Part shown: in pieces, positions 8,312 to 16,415 of the stretch | Layout: each line of letters starts with the position of its first letter | Position numbering within the stretch: the stretch's first letter is position 1 | DNA from: an uncultured Fidelibacterota bacterium | GTDB lineage: Bacteria > Fidelibacterota > Marinisomatia > Marinisomatales > Marinisomataceae | Assembly (NCBI GenBank): GCA_902526795.1 | Contig: CABZMF010000004.1 | Location: 1 to 64,000 of the forward strand | Direction of reading: 5' to 3' | Length of the DNA: 64,000 nt | The notes under the pieces: generated by a model | Database searches by the model: none | What the model was told of the DNA's origin: nothing | Seen by the model: only the letters and a program-made list of their open reading frames with translations | Program-made: the position numbers and the translations under genes

Positions 8312-10398
8312 AGAAGAAAATGATTAAAGTAGAAAAAAATATAGCGGGAAGACCGCTTAAAATTGAATCTGGACAGGTTGCTAGACAGGCAGGAGGTTCA
8401 GTCATGATTAGTTATGGTGAAACATTAATATTAGCAACAGTTTGTTGCTCAAGTGAGCCTAGAGAAGGTATAGACTTTCTTCCAATGCAGGTTGAATACA
8501 GAGAAAAACATTATGCGGGCGGAAAAATACCTGGAGGTTTCTTTAAAAGAGAGGCAAAGCCTACTGATGCTGAGGTATTAACTTCACGTTTAACAGATAG
8601 ACCAATTAGACCTCTAATACCTAAGAATTATAGACATGAGTTACAAATTATGCTCACGACCATGTCTTACGATGGCATTAACACGCCAGATGTTGTAGCA
8701 GCAATTGGTGCTTCTGCAGCTTTATTGTTGTCACCTGTACCATTTGATGGTCCTATTGCTTCTGTTAAAGTTGGATTAATTGATGGAGAATATGTTTTAA
8801 ATCCTACTTTTGAGCAAATGGAGTCATCTAATTTAGATCTAATGGTTACTGGTAAAAAAGATAAAATTTGTATGATTGAAGGTGGTTCAAATTTTGTTTC
8901 TGAAAAAACAATTTTGGAAGCACTTGATGTAGCAATGGAAGGAATCAATGAGATTGTTGATCTTCAAATGGAATTTTCAGATCATTTTGATAATTCATAT
9001 GAAATTGTTGATACAAAAATTTTAACCGATGAATTAGAAAAATCACTTGAAGAAAACTTTTCTGAGAAAATTGAAAAAATATTTGAGCTAGATACTAAGC
9101 AAGCAAGAGATGATGAATTTAATGCAATTCAAAAAAATGCATTAGAGCCATTCGTTGAAGATGAAGTATTGTATCCAGAGGTGAAAAGTTATATTAAAAA
9201 TATGTTTAAGAAAGTAGTAAGAAAAACTGTTTTGGATAAAAAAGTCAGAGTTGATGGTAGAGGTTTAGAAGATATTAGAGATATAAATATTGTTCCATCT
9301 CTTCTACCAAGAGTTCACGGATCTGCTCTCTTTACTAGAGGTGAGACACAGTCAATTGCTGCATTAACCCTTGGATCAAGTAGAGATGAACAAATTATTG
9401 ATTCAATGGCTAGTGATTATAAAAAATCATTCTTACTTCATTACAACTTTCCTCCATATTGTGTAGGAGAGACTGGAAGAATTGGTTTCACTAACAGGCG
9501 AGAAATTGGACATGGTCATTTAGCTGAAAGATCTCTGAAGCCTATATTACCTTCATTAGAAGAATTTCCGTACACAATTCGTATTGTTTCAGAGATTACA
9601 GAATCAAACGGATCTTCTTCAATGGCTTCCGTTTGTGGAGGTTCTTTAGCTATGATGAACGCAGGTGTGCCAATAAAAGGACATGTGGCAGGTATTGCTA
9701 TGGGCTTGATAATGGATGACGAAGACAATTATGCAGTATTAAGTGATATACTTGGTACAGAGGATTTCCTAGGTGATATGGACTTTAAAGTAGCTGGTAC
9801 TAAAGATGGCATAAGTGCAATTCAGTTAGATTTAAAAGTTCCTGGTCTTTCTATGGATGTCTTATCTAACGCCTTAGAACAGGCAAACAAAGGAAGATTG
9901 CATATACTTGATGAGATGTATAAAGCAATAGATAAACCCAATGCATTATCACCATATGCACCACAAATTGAATCCTTCCAAATTCCCAAAGATAAAATTG
10001 GTGCTTTAATTGGGCCAGGCGGCAAAAATATTAAAGCTCTTCAAGAAAATGCAGGATGTGTCATAAATATAGATGATGATGGAACAGTAAGTGTATCTGC
10101 AGAAGACAAAGCTAAACTAGATAATGCAATAACACAGATAAAAGCTGTTGTATTAGATCCAGAAGTTGGAACTGTGTTCGATGGAAAAGTAACAAAAATT
10201 CTTGATTTTGGAGCTTTTGTTGAATTTGCCCCTGGAAGAGAGGGTTTAGTTCATATATCTCATTTAGCATGGGAACGTGTTAATAAAGTTGAAGATGTGC
10301 TATCAGAGGGAGATAAGGTAAAAATAAAACTTTTCGAAATTGATAAGCAGGGCCGTTTAAATTTTAGTATAAAATTACTAACTGAAAAACCTGAGTAG
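8308..10398 (+). CDS. pnp: Polyribonucleotide nucleotidyltransferase (PNPase)
   Basis: PNPase is a phosphorolytic 3'-5' exoribonuclease and a core of RNA degradation. It has two RNase PH-like domains (about 5-225 and 310-545) joined by a helical segment. A KH domain (about 555-615, with the IGPGGKNIK loop) and a C-terminal S1 domain (about 620-690) follow. The 696 residues are the usual size. The ATGA overlap with rpsO implies translational coupling. It ends 8 bases before ald. Confidence 0.97.
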   Translation: MKKKMIKVEKNIAGRPLKIESGQVARQAGGSVMISYGETLILATVCCSSEPREGIDFLPMQVEYREKHYAGGKIPGGFFKREAKPTDAEVLTSRLTDRPIRPLIPKNYRHELQIMLTTMSYDGINTPDVVAAIGASAALLLSPVPFDGPIASVKVGLIDGEYVLNPTFEQMESSNLDLMVTGKKDKICMIEGGSNFVSEKTILEALDVAMEGINEIVDLQMEFSDHFDNSYEIVDTKILTDELEKSLEENFSEKIEKIFELDTKQARDDEFNAIQKNALEPFVEDEVLYPEVKSYIKNMFKKVVRKTVLDKKVRVDGRGLEDIRDINIVPSLLPRVHGSALFTRGETQSIAALTLGSSRDEQIIDSMASDYKKSFLLHYNFPPYCVGETGRIGFTNRREIGHGHLAERSLKPILPSLEEFPYTIRIVSEITESNGSSSMASVCGGSLAMMNAGVPIKGHVAGIAMGLIMDDEDNYAVLSDILGTEDFLGDMDFKVAGTKDGISAIQLDLKVPGLSMDVLSNALEQANKGRLHILDEMYKAIDKPNALSPYAPQIESFQIPKDKIGALIGPGGKNIKALQENAGCVINIDDDGTVSVSAEDKAKLDNAITQIKAVVLDPEVGTVFDGKVTKILDFGAFVEFAPGREGLVHISHLAWERVNKVEDVLSEGDKVKIKLFEIDKQGRLNFSIKLLTEKPE

Positions 10399-10406
10399 TT
10401 GTTATA

Positions 10407-11504
10407 ATGAAAATTGGTATTCCTAAAGAAATTATTTCTCAAGAATATCGTGTTTCGGTTAATCCTGAAACAGCAAAGATGCTTCTTCAGGCTTCACACC
10501 ATGTATTTATAGAAACTGGTGCTGGTGTTGGCAGTGGTTATCGAGATAAAAACTATGAAGAAATTGGCTGTGAGGTTGTTTCTACAGCTGCTGAGGTTTT
10601 TGATCGTTCTGAACTCATAGTAAAAGTAAAAGAACCTTCTTTTGACGAAGTTGAGATGCTTGCTAATAAAGTAATATTTACATATTTACACCTTAGTTCT
10701 TCAAAAGAATTAACTCATAAATTGCTTGAACATAATGTTACTGGGCTTGCGTACGAAACAGTTGTAATCAATAATCAAACTCCTATGCTTAAACCAATGA
10801 GTGAAATTGCTGGTAGGTTAGCATTGCTTGACAGTATAGAATTATTAAAAAAGAGTAAAGGTGGTAAGGGTAAGCTTATTGCAGGTACAAGTTTGGCAGA
10901 ACCAGCAAATGTTTTAGTAATTGGAGGGGGAATTGTAGGGTTAAATGCTATGCAAATGAGCATAGGTCTCGGTGCCAATACAACTTTACTAGATTTAAAT
11001 AACGATTTATTAAAAGAAATCAAAAATAATTATCCACAAGTGAATGTTGCAGAATCTAGCGAACAAGTTATAAAAAACTTGTTGCCTATTATGGATATTG
11101 TTGTTGGCTCTGTACTTAAACCAGGAGGTAAGCCACCAATGGTAATTACTAAAGATATGTTAAGTTTAATGGAACCAAAATCTATATTATCCGATGTTTC
11201 TGTAGATCAAGGTGGATGTTTTGAAACATCTAGACCCACAACACACGATAATCCAACATATACAATTGATGATATTATTCATTATTGTGTAAGAAATATT
11301 CCCTCTGCTGTTCCATTTACAGCAACAAATGCACTAAATGAAGCTACTAAACCATTTATATTAAAATTTGCAAATTCTGGTTTAGATGGCTTATTGAATG
11401 ATGATAAACTCTTGATGGCCTTAAATACTTTTAAAGGTCAATTAACAAATAAAGAAGTAGCTATAGCTCATTCTTTAGAATTTTCAGATCTTAAAGAAAT
11501 TTAA
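10407..11504 (+). CDS. ald: Alanine dehydrogenase
   Basis: The enzyme interconverts L-alanine and pyruvate plus ammonia with NAD. The N-terminus MKIGIPKE and the Glu-Tyr-Arg-Val segment are family signatures, and the Lys-Val-Lys-Glu-Pro and Tyr-Leu-His motifs around residues 73-95 hold the catalytic Lys and His. A Rossmann GGGIVGLNA motif lies near residue 172. The length of 365 residues is normal. It sits directly behind pnp and before a terminator, so it probably shares that transcript. Confidence 0.94.
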   Translation: MKIGIPKEIISQEYRVSVNPETAKMLLQASHHVFIETGAGVGSGYRDKNYEEIGCEVVSTAAEVFDRSELIVKVKEPSFDEVEMLANKVIFTYLHLSSSKELTHKLLEHNVTGLAYETVVINNQTPMLKPMSEIAGRLALLDSIELLKKSKGGKGKLIAGTSLAEPANVLVIGGGIVGLNAMQMSIGLGANTTLLDLNNDLLKEIKNNYPQVNVAESSEQVIKNLLPIMDIVVGSVLKPGGKPPMVITKDMLSLMEPKSILSDVSVDQGGCFETSRPTTHDNPTYTIDDIIHYCVRNIPSAVPFTATNALNEATKPFILKFANSGLDGLLNDDKLLMALNTFKGQLTNKEVAIAHSLEFSDLKEI

Positions 11505-11522
11505 ATTCTTCAATTTACATCA

Positions 11523-11550
11523 TTAAAGTATCACTTTAACCATTTTTTTT
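11523..11550 (+). terminator. Rho-independent terminator after ald
   Basis: TTAAAGT (11523-11529) pairs with ACTTTAA (11533-11539) around a 3-base loop. An eight-T run (11543-11550) follows after three bases. It is AT-rich and therefore weaker than the other terminators here, but it is well placed to end the nusA-ald operon. Confidence 0.65.
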
Positions 11551-11566
11551 ATATATTATTAGAGTT

Positions 11567-11914
11567 ATGCTTGAATCAAATACAAAACTATATTATAGTA
11601 TTAAAGAAGTAAGTGAAATGACTGAATTAAAGCCATATGTTTTGAGATACTGGGAATCTGAATTTCCAACCTTAAAACCATCAAAAAATAAGGCAGGAAA
11701 TAGAACTTATAAACAAAGAGATATTAAAGTTATCCTTGATATTAAGAAATTACTTTATGATAAAAAGTTTACCATAAAAGGAGCAGTTAGAGAGCTTAAA
11801 AATAAATCTATTGAACCAATTAATGATAGAAAATTATCAAATACACAGGTTTCTGCTTTAAATGAAATTAAAAATGAGTTAAAAAATATTTTAAATTTAC
11901 TAAATAGACATTAA
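11567..11914 (+). CDS. MerR-family transcriptional regulator
   Basis: A 115-residue protein with the MerR winged helix at residues 5-75, including Tyr-Ser-Ile-Lys-Glu-Val, Leu-Arg-Tyr-Trp-Glu-Ser-Glu-Phe and the Arg-Thr-Tyr-Lys wing. The tail is a short coil without Cys, so no metal- or thiol-sensing domain is visible. It resembles the small CarH/MlrA-type HTH proteins that lack an effector domain. Terminators on both sides make it a single-gene transcript. The target is unknown. Confidence 0.85.
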   Translation: MLESNTKLYYSIKEVSEMTELKPYVLRYWESEFPTLKPSKNKAGNRTYKQRDIKVILDIKKLLYDKKFTIKGAVRELKNKSIEPINDRKLSNTQVSALNEIKNELKNILNLLNRH

Positions 11915-11941
11915 GGGTAAGAGTCTATTATGGTAGCCACC

Positions 11942-11971
11942 AAAGCCTCTCATTTATTGAGAGGCTTTTTT
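11942..11971 (+). terminator. Rho-independent terminator after merR-type gene
   Basis: A perfect 11-bp stem (11942-11952 with 11958-11968, core GCCTCTCA/TGAGAGGC) with a 5-base loop leads into a T run (11966-11971). Confidence 0.92.
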
Positions 11972-12053
11972 ATTTAATTTAATAATCTTTTATTGTTAAT
12001 TTTCTTTATGTATATACGCCATAAAAAAAGATTTTTTCCAACAAAGGATAATT

Positions 12054-12191
12054 GTGCGTATTTTTAATACAGTATTTATAGTTGTAGGTATATTTTTTGC
12101 TTCTTTTTTAATACCTGTTATAGGAGCTGTTGTATCTATACCTATGAGTTTACTAGGAGGATATTTATATTACAATTATGATAAAAATTAA
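12054..12191 (+). CDS. Small membrane protein of 45 residues (unrecognised)
   Basis: A GTG-initiated frame with an AAAGGA site 7 bases upstream encodes 45 residues. They are mostly hydrophobic (Val-Phe-Ile-Val-Val-Gly-Ile-Phe-Phe, then Ile-Pro-Val-Ile-Gly-Ala-Val) with a charged end, as expected for one or two short membrane segments. Its stop lies 14 bases inside the msrA frame, so the two are probably co-translated. No family is recognised, and the small size leaves doubt whether it is real. Confidence 0.45.
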   Translation: MRIFNTVFIVVGIFFASFLIPVIGAVVSIPMSLLGGYLYYNYDKN

Positions 12192-12720
12192 AACATATAT
12201 AATAGTTATTATTTCAATAATGGGGTTAGTTATGGCGAGTGACAATGATAATAAAAAAGCCGTTTTTGCAGCGGGTTGTTTTTGGGGTGTAGAATCTACA
12301 TTCCAACAAATGGATGGAGTTAAATCTACTTCTGTTGGTTATACAGGGGGTAAGGTTAAAAATCCGTCATATGAGCTTGTATGTACTGGTTTAACCGGAC
12401 ATGCTGAGGCTGTTGAAGTAGAATACGATCCAAATATCATATCATTTGATAAATTAGTTGATACCTTTTTCCTACTTCATGATCCAACTACTATGAATCG
12501 TCAAGGGCCAGACATTGGAACGCAATATCGCTCAGCTGCATATTTTTCAGATGAAAAAGAAAAACTCATAATTGAAAATAAAATAAATTCACTAAATGAG
12601 TCTGGAAAATTTAAATCAAAAATAGTTACAGAAATTGAAGAAATTGCAGAATTCTATGATGCAGAAGATTATCACCAAGATTATTACAAAAAAAGAGGAA
12701 TTGACGGATGTGCACTCTAA
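12178..12720 (+). CDS. msrA: Peptide-methionine (S)-S-oxide reductase MsrA, exported form
   Basis: MsrA repairs oxidised methionine. The catalytic motif Gly-Cys-Phe-Trp-Gly has Cys34, followed by the family's Ser-Val-Gly-Tyr-Thr-Gly-Gly and a His-Ala-Glu-Ala-Val segment. A Cys near the C-terminus (Gly-Cys-Ala-Leu) may resolve the disulfide. Residues 1-20 are a hydrophobic signal sequence ending Met-Ala-Ser, so the enzyme is probably periplasmic. The AGGAGG upstream is 17 bases from the ATG, further than usual, which supports coupling to the small ORF that overlaps the start. Confidence 0.94.
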   Translation: MIKIKTYIIVIISIMGLVMASDNDNKKAVFAAGCFWGVESTFQQMDGVKSTSVGYTGGKVKNPSYELVCTGLTGHAEAVEVEYDPNIISFDKLVDTFFLLHDPTTMNRQGPDIGTQYRSAAYFSDEKEKLIIENKINSLNESGKFKSKIVTEIEEIAEFYDAEDYHQDYYKKRGIDGCAL

Positions 12721-12733
12721 GGGAGGATAAAAA

Positions 12734-13255
12734 ATGATAAATAAAAAATATGCTTATGTACTTGCTGTTCTATTGTTGTTTGTTTTTACAACTGATTTAA
12801 ATGGACAGTTTAGAAGAAAAAAAGTAAAACTTAGTCAAACAAACAAGATTGAAGAGTTCATAAATGATTATATACAAGATCCATTTATGGTTGAACACAT
12901 TCAATCACTTCAGTCTGAGTTAGTTAAAATTGGATTTGAAATTCTTCCTCCTGAAACTGATGGAGATATGGAAGTATTGATAAACTTTGAGGACTTTAAT
13001 TTTGATCCATACTATGGCTCCACAGCAGATCCTAAAACATCTCATATTATTTTTAGAGATCCTAAAACAAAAAAGGTATTAGCGAAGTTCCAAGCTAATC
13101 AAGTGCTTGCTGATGATGAATATAGTGGTCCAATGACTAATGCTTTTGGGAGCACAACTTCAAACAATATGGGATATGGTACATCTACAGATCAACCAAT
13201 TGACGTTAATGCAATAATTCTTGATTGGATGAAGCAAGTTAAGAACTTCTATTAA
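12734..13255 (+). CDS. Exported protein of unknown function
   Basis: A 173-residue protein with a signal peptide (about residues 1-25, Leu/Val/Phe-rich, ending Asn-Gly-Gln). The mature part begins with a basic segment and contains an acidic, aromatic middle (Phe-Glu-Asp-Phe-Asn-Phe-Asp). The family is not recognised. It follows msrA by 13 bases with a GGGAGGA site, and leuS starts 2 bases after its stop, so the three are likely cotranscribed. Confidence 0.7.
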   Translation: MINKKYAYVLAVLLLFVFTTDLNGQFRRKKVKLSQTNKIEEFINDYIQDPFMVEHIQSLQSELVKIGFEILPPETDGDMEVLINFEDFNFDPYYGSTADPKTSHIIFRDPKTKKVLAKFQANQVLADDEYSGPMTNAFGSTTSNNMGYGTSTDQPIDVNAIILDWMKQVKNFY

Positions 13256-13257
13256 AT

Positions 13258-15699
13258 TTGAGTTATAATCATAAATCTATAGAGAGTAAATGGCAAAAAT
13301 TTTGGTTAGAAAATCAAACTTTTAAGTCTGAAGATGCATCCAGTAGTAAACCTAAGTATTATGTTCTTGATATGTTTCCATATCCTTCAGGTGCAGGTCT
13401 TCATGTTGGTCATGCTCTAGGATATGTAGCAACGGACATTGTTGCGCGCTATAAGCGCATGAAAGGCTTTAATGTTCTCCATCCAATGGGTTGGGATGCA
13501 TTTGGTCTACCAGCAGAGCAATATGCTATCAAAACAGGTACTCATCCTAAAGTAACAACTCAACAAAATGTAGAAAACTTTAAAAAACAAATAAACAGTC
13601 TGGGTTTTTCATATGATTGGTCAAAAGAAATAAATACTACAGATCCAGGGTATTACAAATGGACTCAGTGGATATTTATGCAACTTTTTAAAAAAGGTTT
13701 GGCATTTGAACAAGAAGTTGCTGTTAACTGGTGTCCTGAATTGAAAACTGTTCTTGCTAACGAAGAAGTAGTTAATGGAAAATCTGATATTGGGGGTCAC
13801 CCTGTAATAAGACTTCCAATGAAGCAGTGGATATTAAAAATTACAGATTATGCAGAGTCGCTTTTAAACGGATTAGATGATTTAGATTGGCCAGAAAATA
13901 TAAAAGAACTTCAAAAAAACTGGATTGGTAGATCTGAAGGTGTTGAATTAGGTTTTAAAATTGATGGTAGTAACGATTTAATAAATGTATATACTACAAG
14001 ACCTGATACACTTTTTGGAGCATCTTATATGGTTTTAGCTCCAGAACATACATTAATTCATTCATTAGTTTCAAATAAACAAAGAGAAGAGGTGGAGTCA
14101 TATATTGAAAAAACTAAAAAGAAATCTGACTTTGATAGAACAGAAATTAACAAAGATAAAACTGGTGTTTTTACAGGCTCGTATGCAATAAATCCATTTA
14201 CTAGAGAAAAAATTGAAATTTGGATAGCTGATTATGTATTAATTAGTTATGGAACAGGAGCAATCATGGCAGTTCCTGGACACGATGAAAGAGATTGGGA
14301 TTTTGCATCTAAATACAATCTTCCTATCGTTGAAGTTGTTGAAGGGGGAGATGTATCTAAAGCAGCATTCACTGCAAGAGGTAATTCAAAAATTATAAAT
14401 TCCTCGAACGAAAAAACCTTATCATTAGATGGTTTGAGTGTAGATAAAGCTATTAAAAAGGCAATTTTATATATCGAGAAAAATTCAATTGGAAAAGCTA
14501 CAGTAAATTACAAACTAAGAGATTGGTTGTTTTCTAGACAAAGATATTGGGGAGAACCTTTTCCGTTGATTCACAAAGATGATGCAGTAGAATTAGTTCC
14601 AGAAAAAGATTTGCCTGTAATGCTTCCTGAAGTTGAAAATTATAAACCATCAGATGATGGTAAGTCTCCATTATCTTTAATTGATAATTGGGTTGAAGTA
14701 AAAGATAAAAATGCAAATATTATTGGACTTAGAGAAACTAATACTATGCCACAATGGGCAGGATCATGTTGGTATTTTTTAAGATTCACTGATCCAGACA
14801 ACACAAATGAAGCTTGGTCAAAAGAAAATGAAAACTATTGGATGCCAGTAGATTTGTACATAGGTGGACAAGAACATGCAGTACTTCATTTATTGTATTC
14901 AAGATTTTGGCATCATGTTTTATATGATTTAGGTTTGGTTTCTTCAAAAGAACCATTCAAAAAATTATATAATCAAGGAATGATTTTGGGGGATGATGGT
15001 ACAAAAATGAGTAAGTCTCGAGATAACGTAATAAATCCTGAGGAAATTATGGATAAATATGGTTCTGATTCAATGAGACTGTACGAAATGTTTATGGGTC
15101 CTTTAAATAAATCAAAACCTTGGAGTACAAAAGGTTTACAAGGTTGCTATAGATTTTTAAATAAATTATGGTCAATTATCGTTAATGAAAATGGCGATTT
15201 GTCTTCAAAAATTGTCGATAAAGATGAAGAAGATAAAGATACGCTATTTCTACATCATCAGACTATTAAAAAATTGGCTGATGATATCGAAAACTTGCAT
15301 TTTAATACTGCAGTATCTCAACTCATGATTTATTGCAATCATTTACAAAAATGTAATACAATCTCTAAAAAGCTTATTGAGGAACTAGTTATAATATCAA
15401 GCCCGTTTGTACCACATCTTTCTGAAGAGTTTTGGAGTTTATTAGGTCATTCTGAAACTATTACATATCAGTCGTGGCCACAATTTGATGATAATTTATT
15501 ACAATTAGATAAAGTTACAGTAATCGTTCAGGTAAACGGTAAGCTTAGAGCTAACATAAATATTCCAAAAGATTCAGTAGAAAAAGATGTTGTAACAGAA
15601 GCACTTTCAATTGATAATGTAGATAAATATACTTCAGATGGCGATATTGTAAAAACAATTTATGTTCCAAACAGATTACTGAATTTTGTTGTAAAGTAA
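13258..15699 (+). CDS. leuS: Leucyl-tRNA synthetase
   Basis: A class I synthetase charging tRNA-Leu. The HIGH-type motif is His-Val-Gly-His at residues 49-52 and KMSKS is at 583-587. The CP1 editing domain lies between them with the Thr-Thr-Arg-Pro-Asp-Thr motif, and the Leu-specific Cys-Trp-Tyr segment is present. The 813 residues are the usual length. The start is TTG; family alignment (Tyr-Asn-His-Lys-Ser-Ile-Glu-Ser-Lys-Trp) requires it. The 3' end overlaps the convergent membrane-protein gene by 24 bases. Confidence 0.96.
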   Translation: MSYNHKSIESKWQKFWLENQTFKSEDASSSKPKYYVLDMFPYPSGAGLHVGHALGYVATDIVARYKRMKGFNVLHPMGWDAFGLPAEQYAIKTGTHPKVTTQQNVENFKKQINSLGFSYDWSKEINTTDPGYYKWTQWIFMQLFKKGLAFEQEVAVNWCPELKTVLANEEVVNGKSDIGGHPVIRLPMKQWILKITDYAESLLNGLDDLDWPENIKELQKNWIGRSEGVELGFKIDGSNDLINVYTTRPDTLFGASYMVLAPEHTLIHSLVSNKQREEVESYIEKTKKKSDFDRTEINKDKTGVFTGSYAINPFTREKIEIWIADYVLISYGTGAIMAVPGHDERDWDFASKYNLPIVEVVEGGDVSKAAFTARGNSKIINSSNEKTLSLDGLSVDKAIKKAILYIEKNSIGKATVNYKLRDWLFSRQRYWGEPFPLIHKDDAVELVPEKDLPVMLPEVENYKPSDDGKSPLSLIDNWVEVKDKNANIIGLRETNTMPQWAGSCWYFLRFTDPDNTNEAWSKENENYWMPVDLYIGGQEHAVLHLLYSRFWHHVLYDLGLVSSKEPFKKLYNQGMILGDDGTKMSKSRDNVINPEEIMDKYGSDSMRLYEMFMGPLNKSKPWSTKGLQGCYRFLNKLWSIIVNENGDLSSKIVDKDEEDKDTLFLHHQTIKKLADDIENLHFNTAVSQLMIYCNHLQKCNTISKKLIEELVIISSPFVPHLSEEFWSLLGHSETITYQSWPQFDDNLLQLDKVTVIVQVNGKLRANINIPKDSVEKDVVTEALSIDNVDKYTSDGDIVKTIYVPNRLLNFVVK

Positions 15700-16347
15700 A
15701 TCAGTACCTTTGGACATAATCCAGATTGTACCAAGCAAGCTTAATACAGCAATTTTTTGATAGGTAGCGTGAAGTGTTAATGCTTCTATAGATTTCCATG
15801 GAGGAGGGCCTATCTCAAGAAATATTATATATCCTAAAACGATCATTGAGCACGTTAATATGGAGTAAGTAACGTATTTAAGGCCTTTAGAGTAAAAAAG
15901 ATAACCGTATATGCTTAAAGTTACAAAAGAGCAATTAAACACCGAATTTGCGAATAAAATATGAAGAAAATATAAAGAAGGTACATCTGCAGGAGTTATA
16001 ATAACTCCGAGTAAACTTATAGATCCTATTGCAGCAGAAATCTTAGCTAAAATAGTTACTTTCGGTTTATCACTTTTAAAATAATCTGCGGCATTGTATA
16101 AAAAATAGAACGCTCCAAACACTTGAATAAGCATACCAAGTATGAAAAAAGATAGAGATATCGTATTATCGTCACCAGAATGACTTGTAGTTCTTCCTAA
16201 ATCGCTAATAAAATTAGAAAAGAAATTATAGTAGGGTGTTTGTTTATTTATGTAATTACCACCACCATAAAAAATCGCTGCAGTAGTAAGACTAGCGAGG
16301 AAGGATAGAATAAATCTTCTTGTATTTTTTCCTAAGTTTTTTCTCAT
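15676..16347 (-). CDS. DUF998-like multi-pass membrane protein
   Basis: A 223-residue protein with about six hydrophobic segments and the Phe-Ile-Ser-Asp-Leu-Gly-Arg-Thr motif near residue 46-53. That motif is typical of DUF998 proteins, whose function is unknown. It is convergent with leuS and overlaps its 3' end by 24 bases. It marks the left edge of the accessory region carrying hsdRSM and the helicases. Confidence 0.7.
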   Translation of the reverse strand: MRKNLGKNTRRFILSFLASLTTAAIFYGGGNYINKQTPYYNFFSNFISDLGRTTSHSGDDNTISLSFFILGMLIQVFGAFYFLYNAADYFKSDKPKVTILAKISAAIGSISLLGVIITPADVPSLYFLHILFANSVFNCSFVTLSIYGYLFYSKGLKYVTYSILTCSMIVLGYIIFLEIGPPPWKSIEALTLHATYQKIAVLSLLGTIWIMSKGTDLLYNKIQ

Positions 16348-16415
16348 ATATATCTAATTATACATAATCTTTATTATGCGTAAATAACTGATAAACAGCT
16401 ATGTTACAGCATATT

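Noticed and set aside
11915-11941. tRNA-like 3' end (a GCCACCA stretch after the merR-type gene)
   Set aside because: The rest of a tRNA cloverleaf cannot fit, because the coding sequence ends directly before it and no acceptor-stem partner is present.
16348-16415. Terminator after hsdR
   Set aside because: A short CATAAT/ATTATG hairpin exists but lacks a U-tract on the minus strand.
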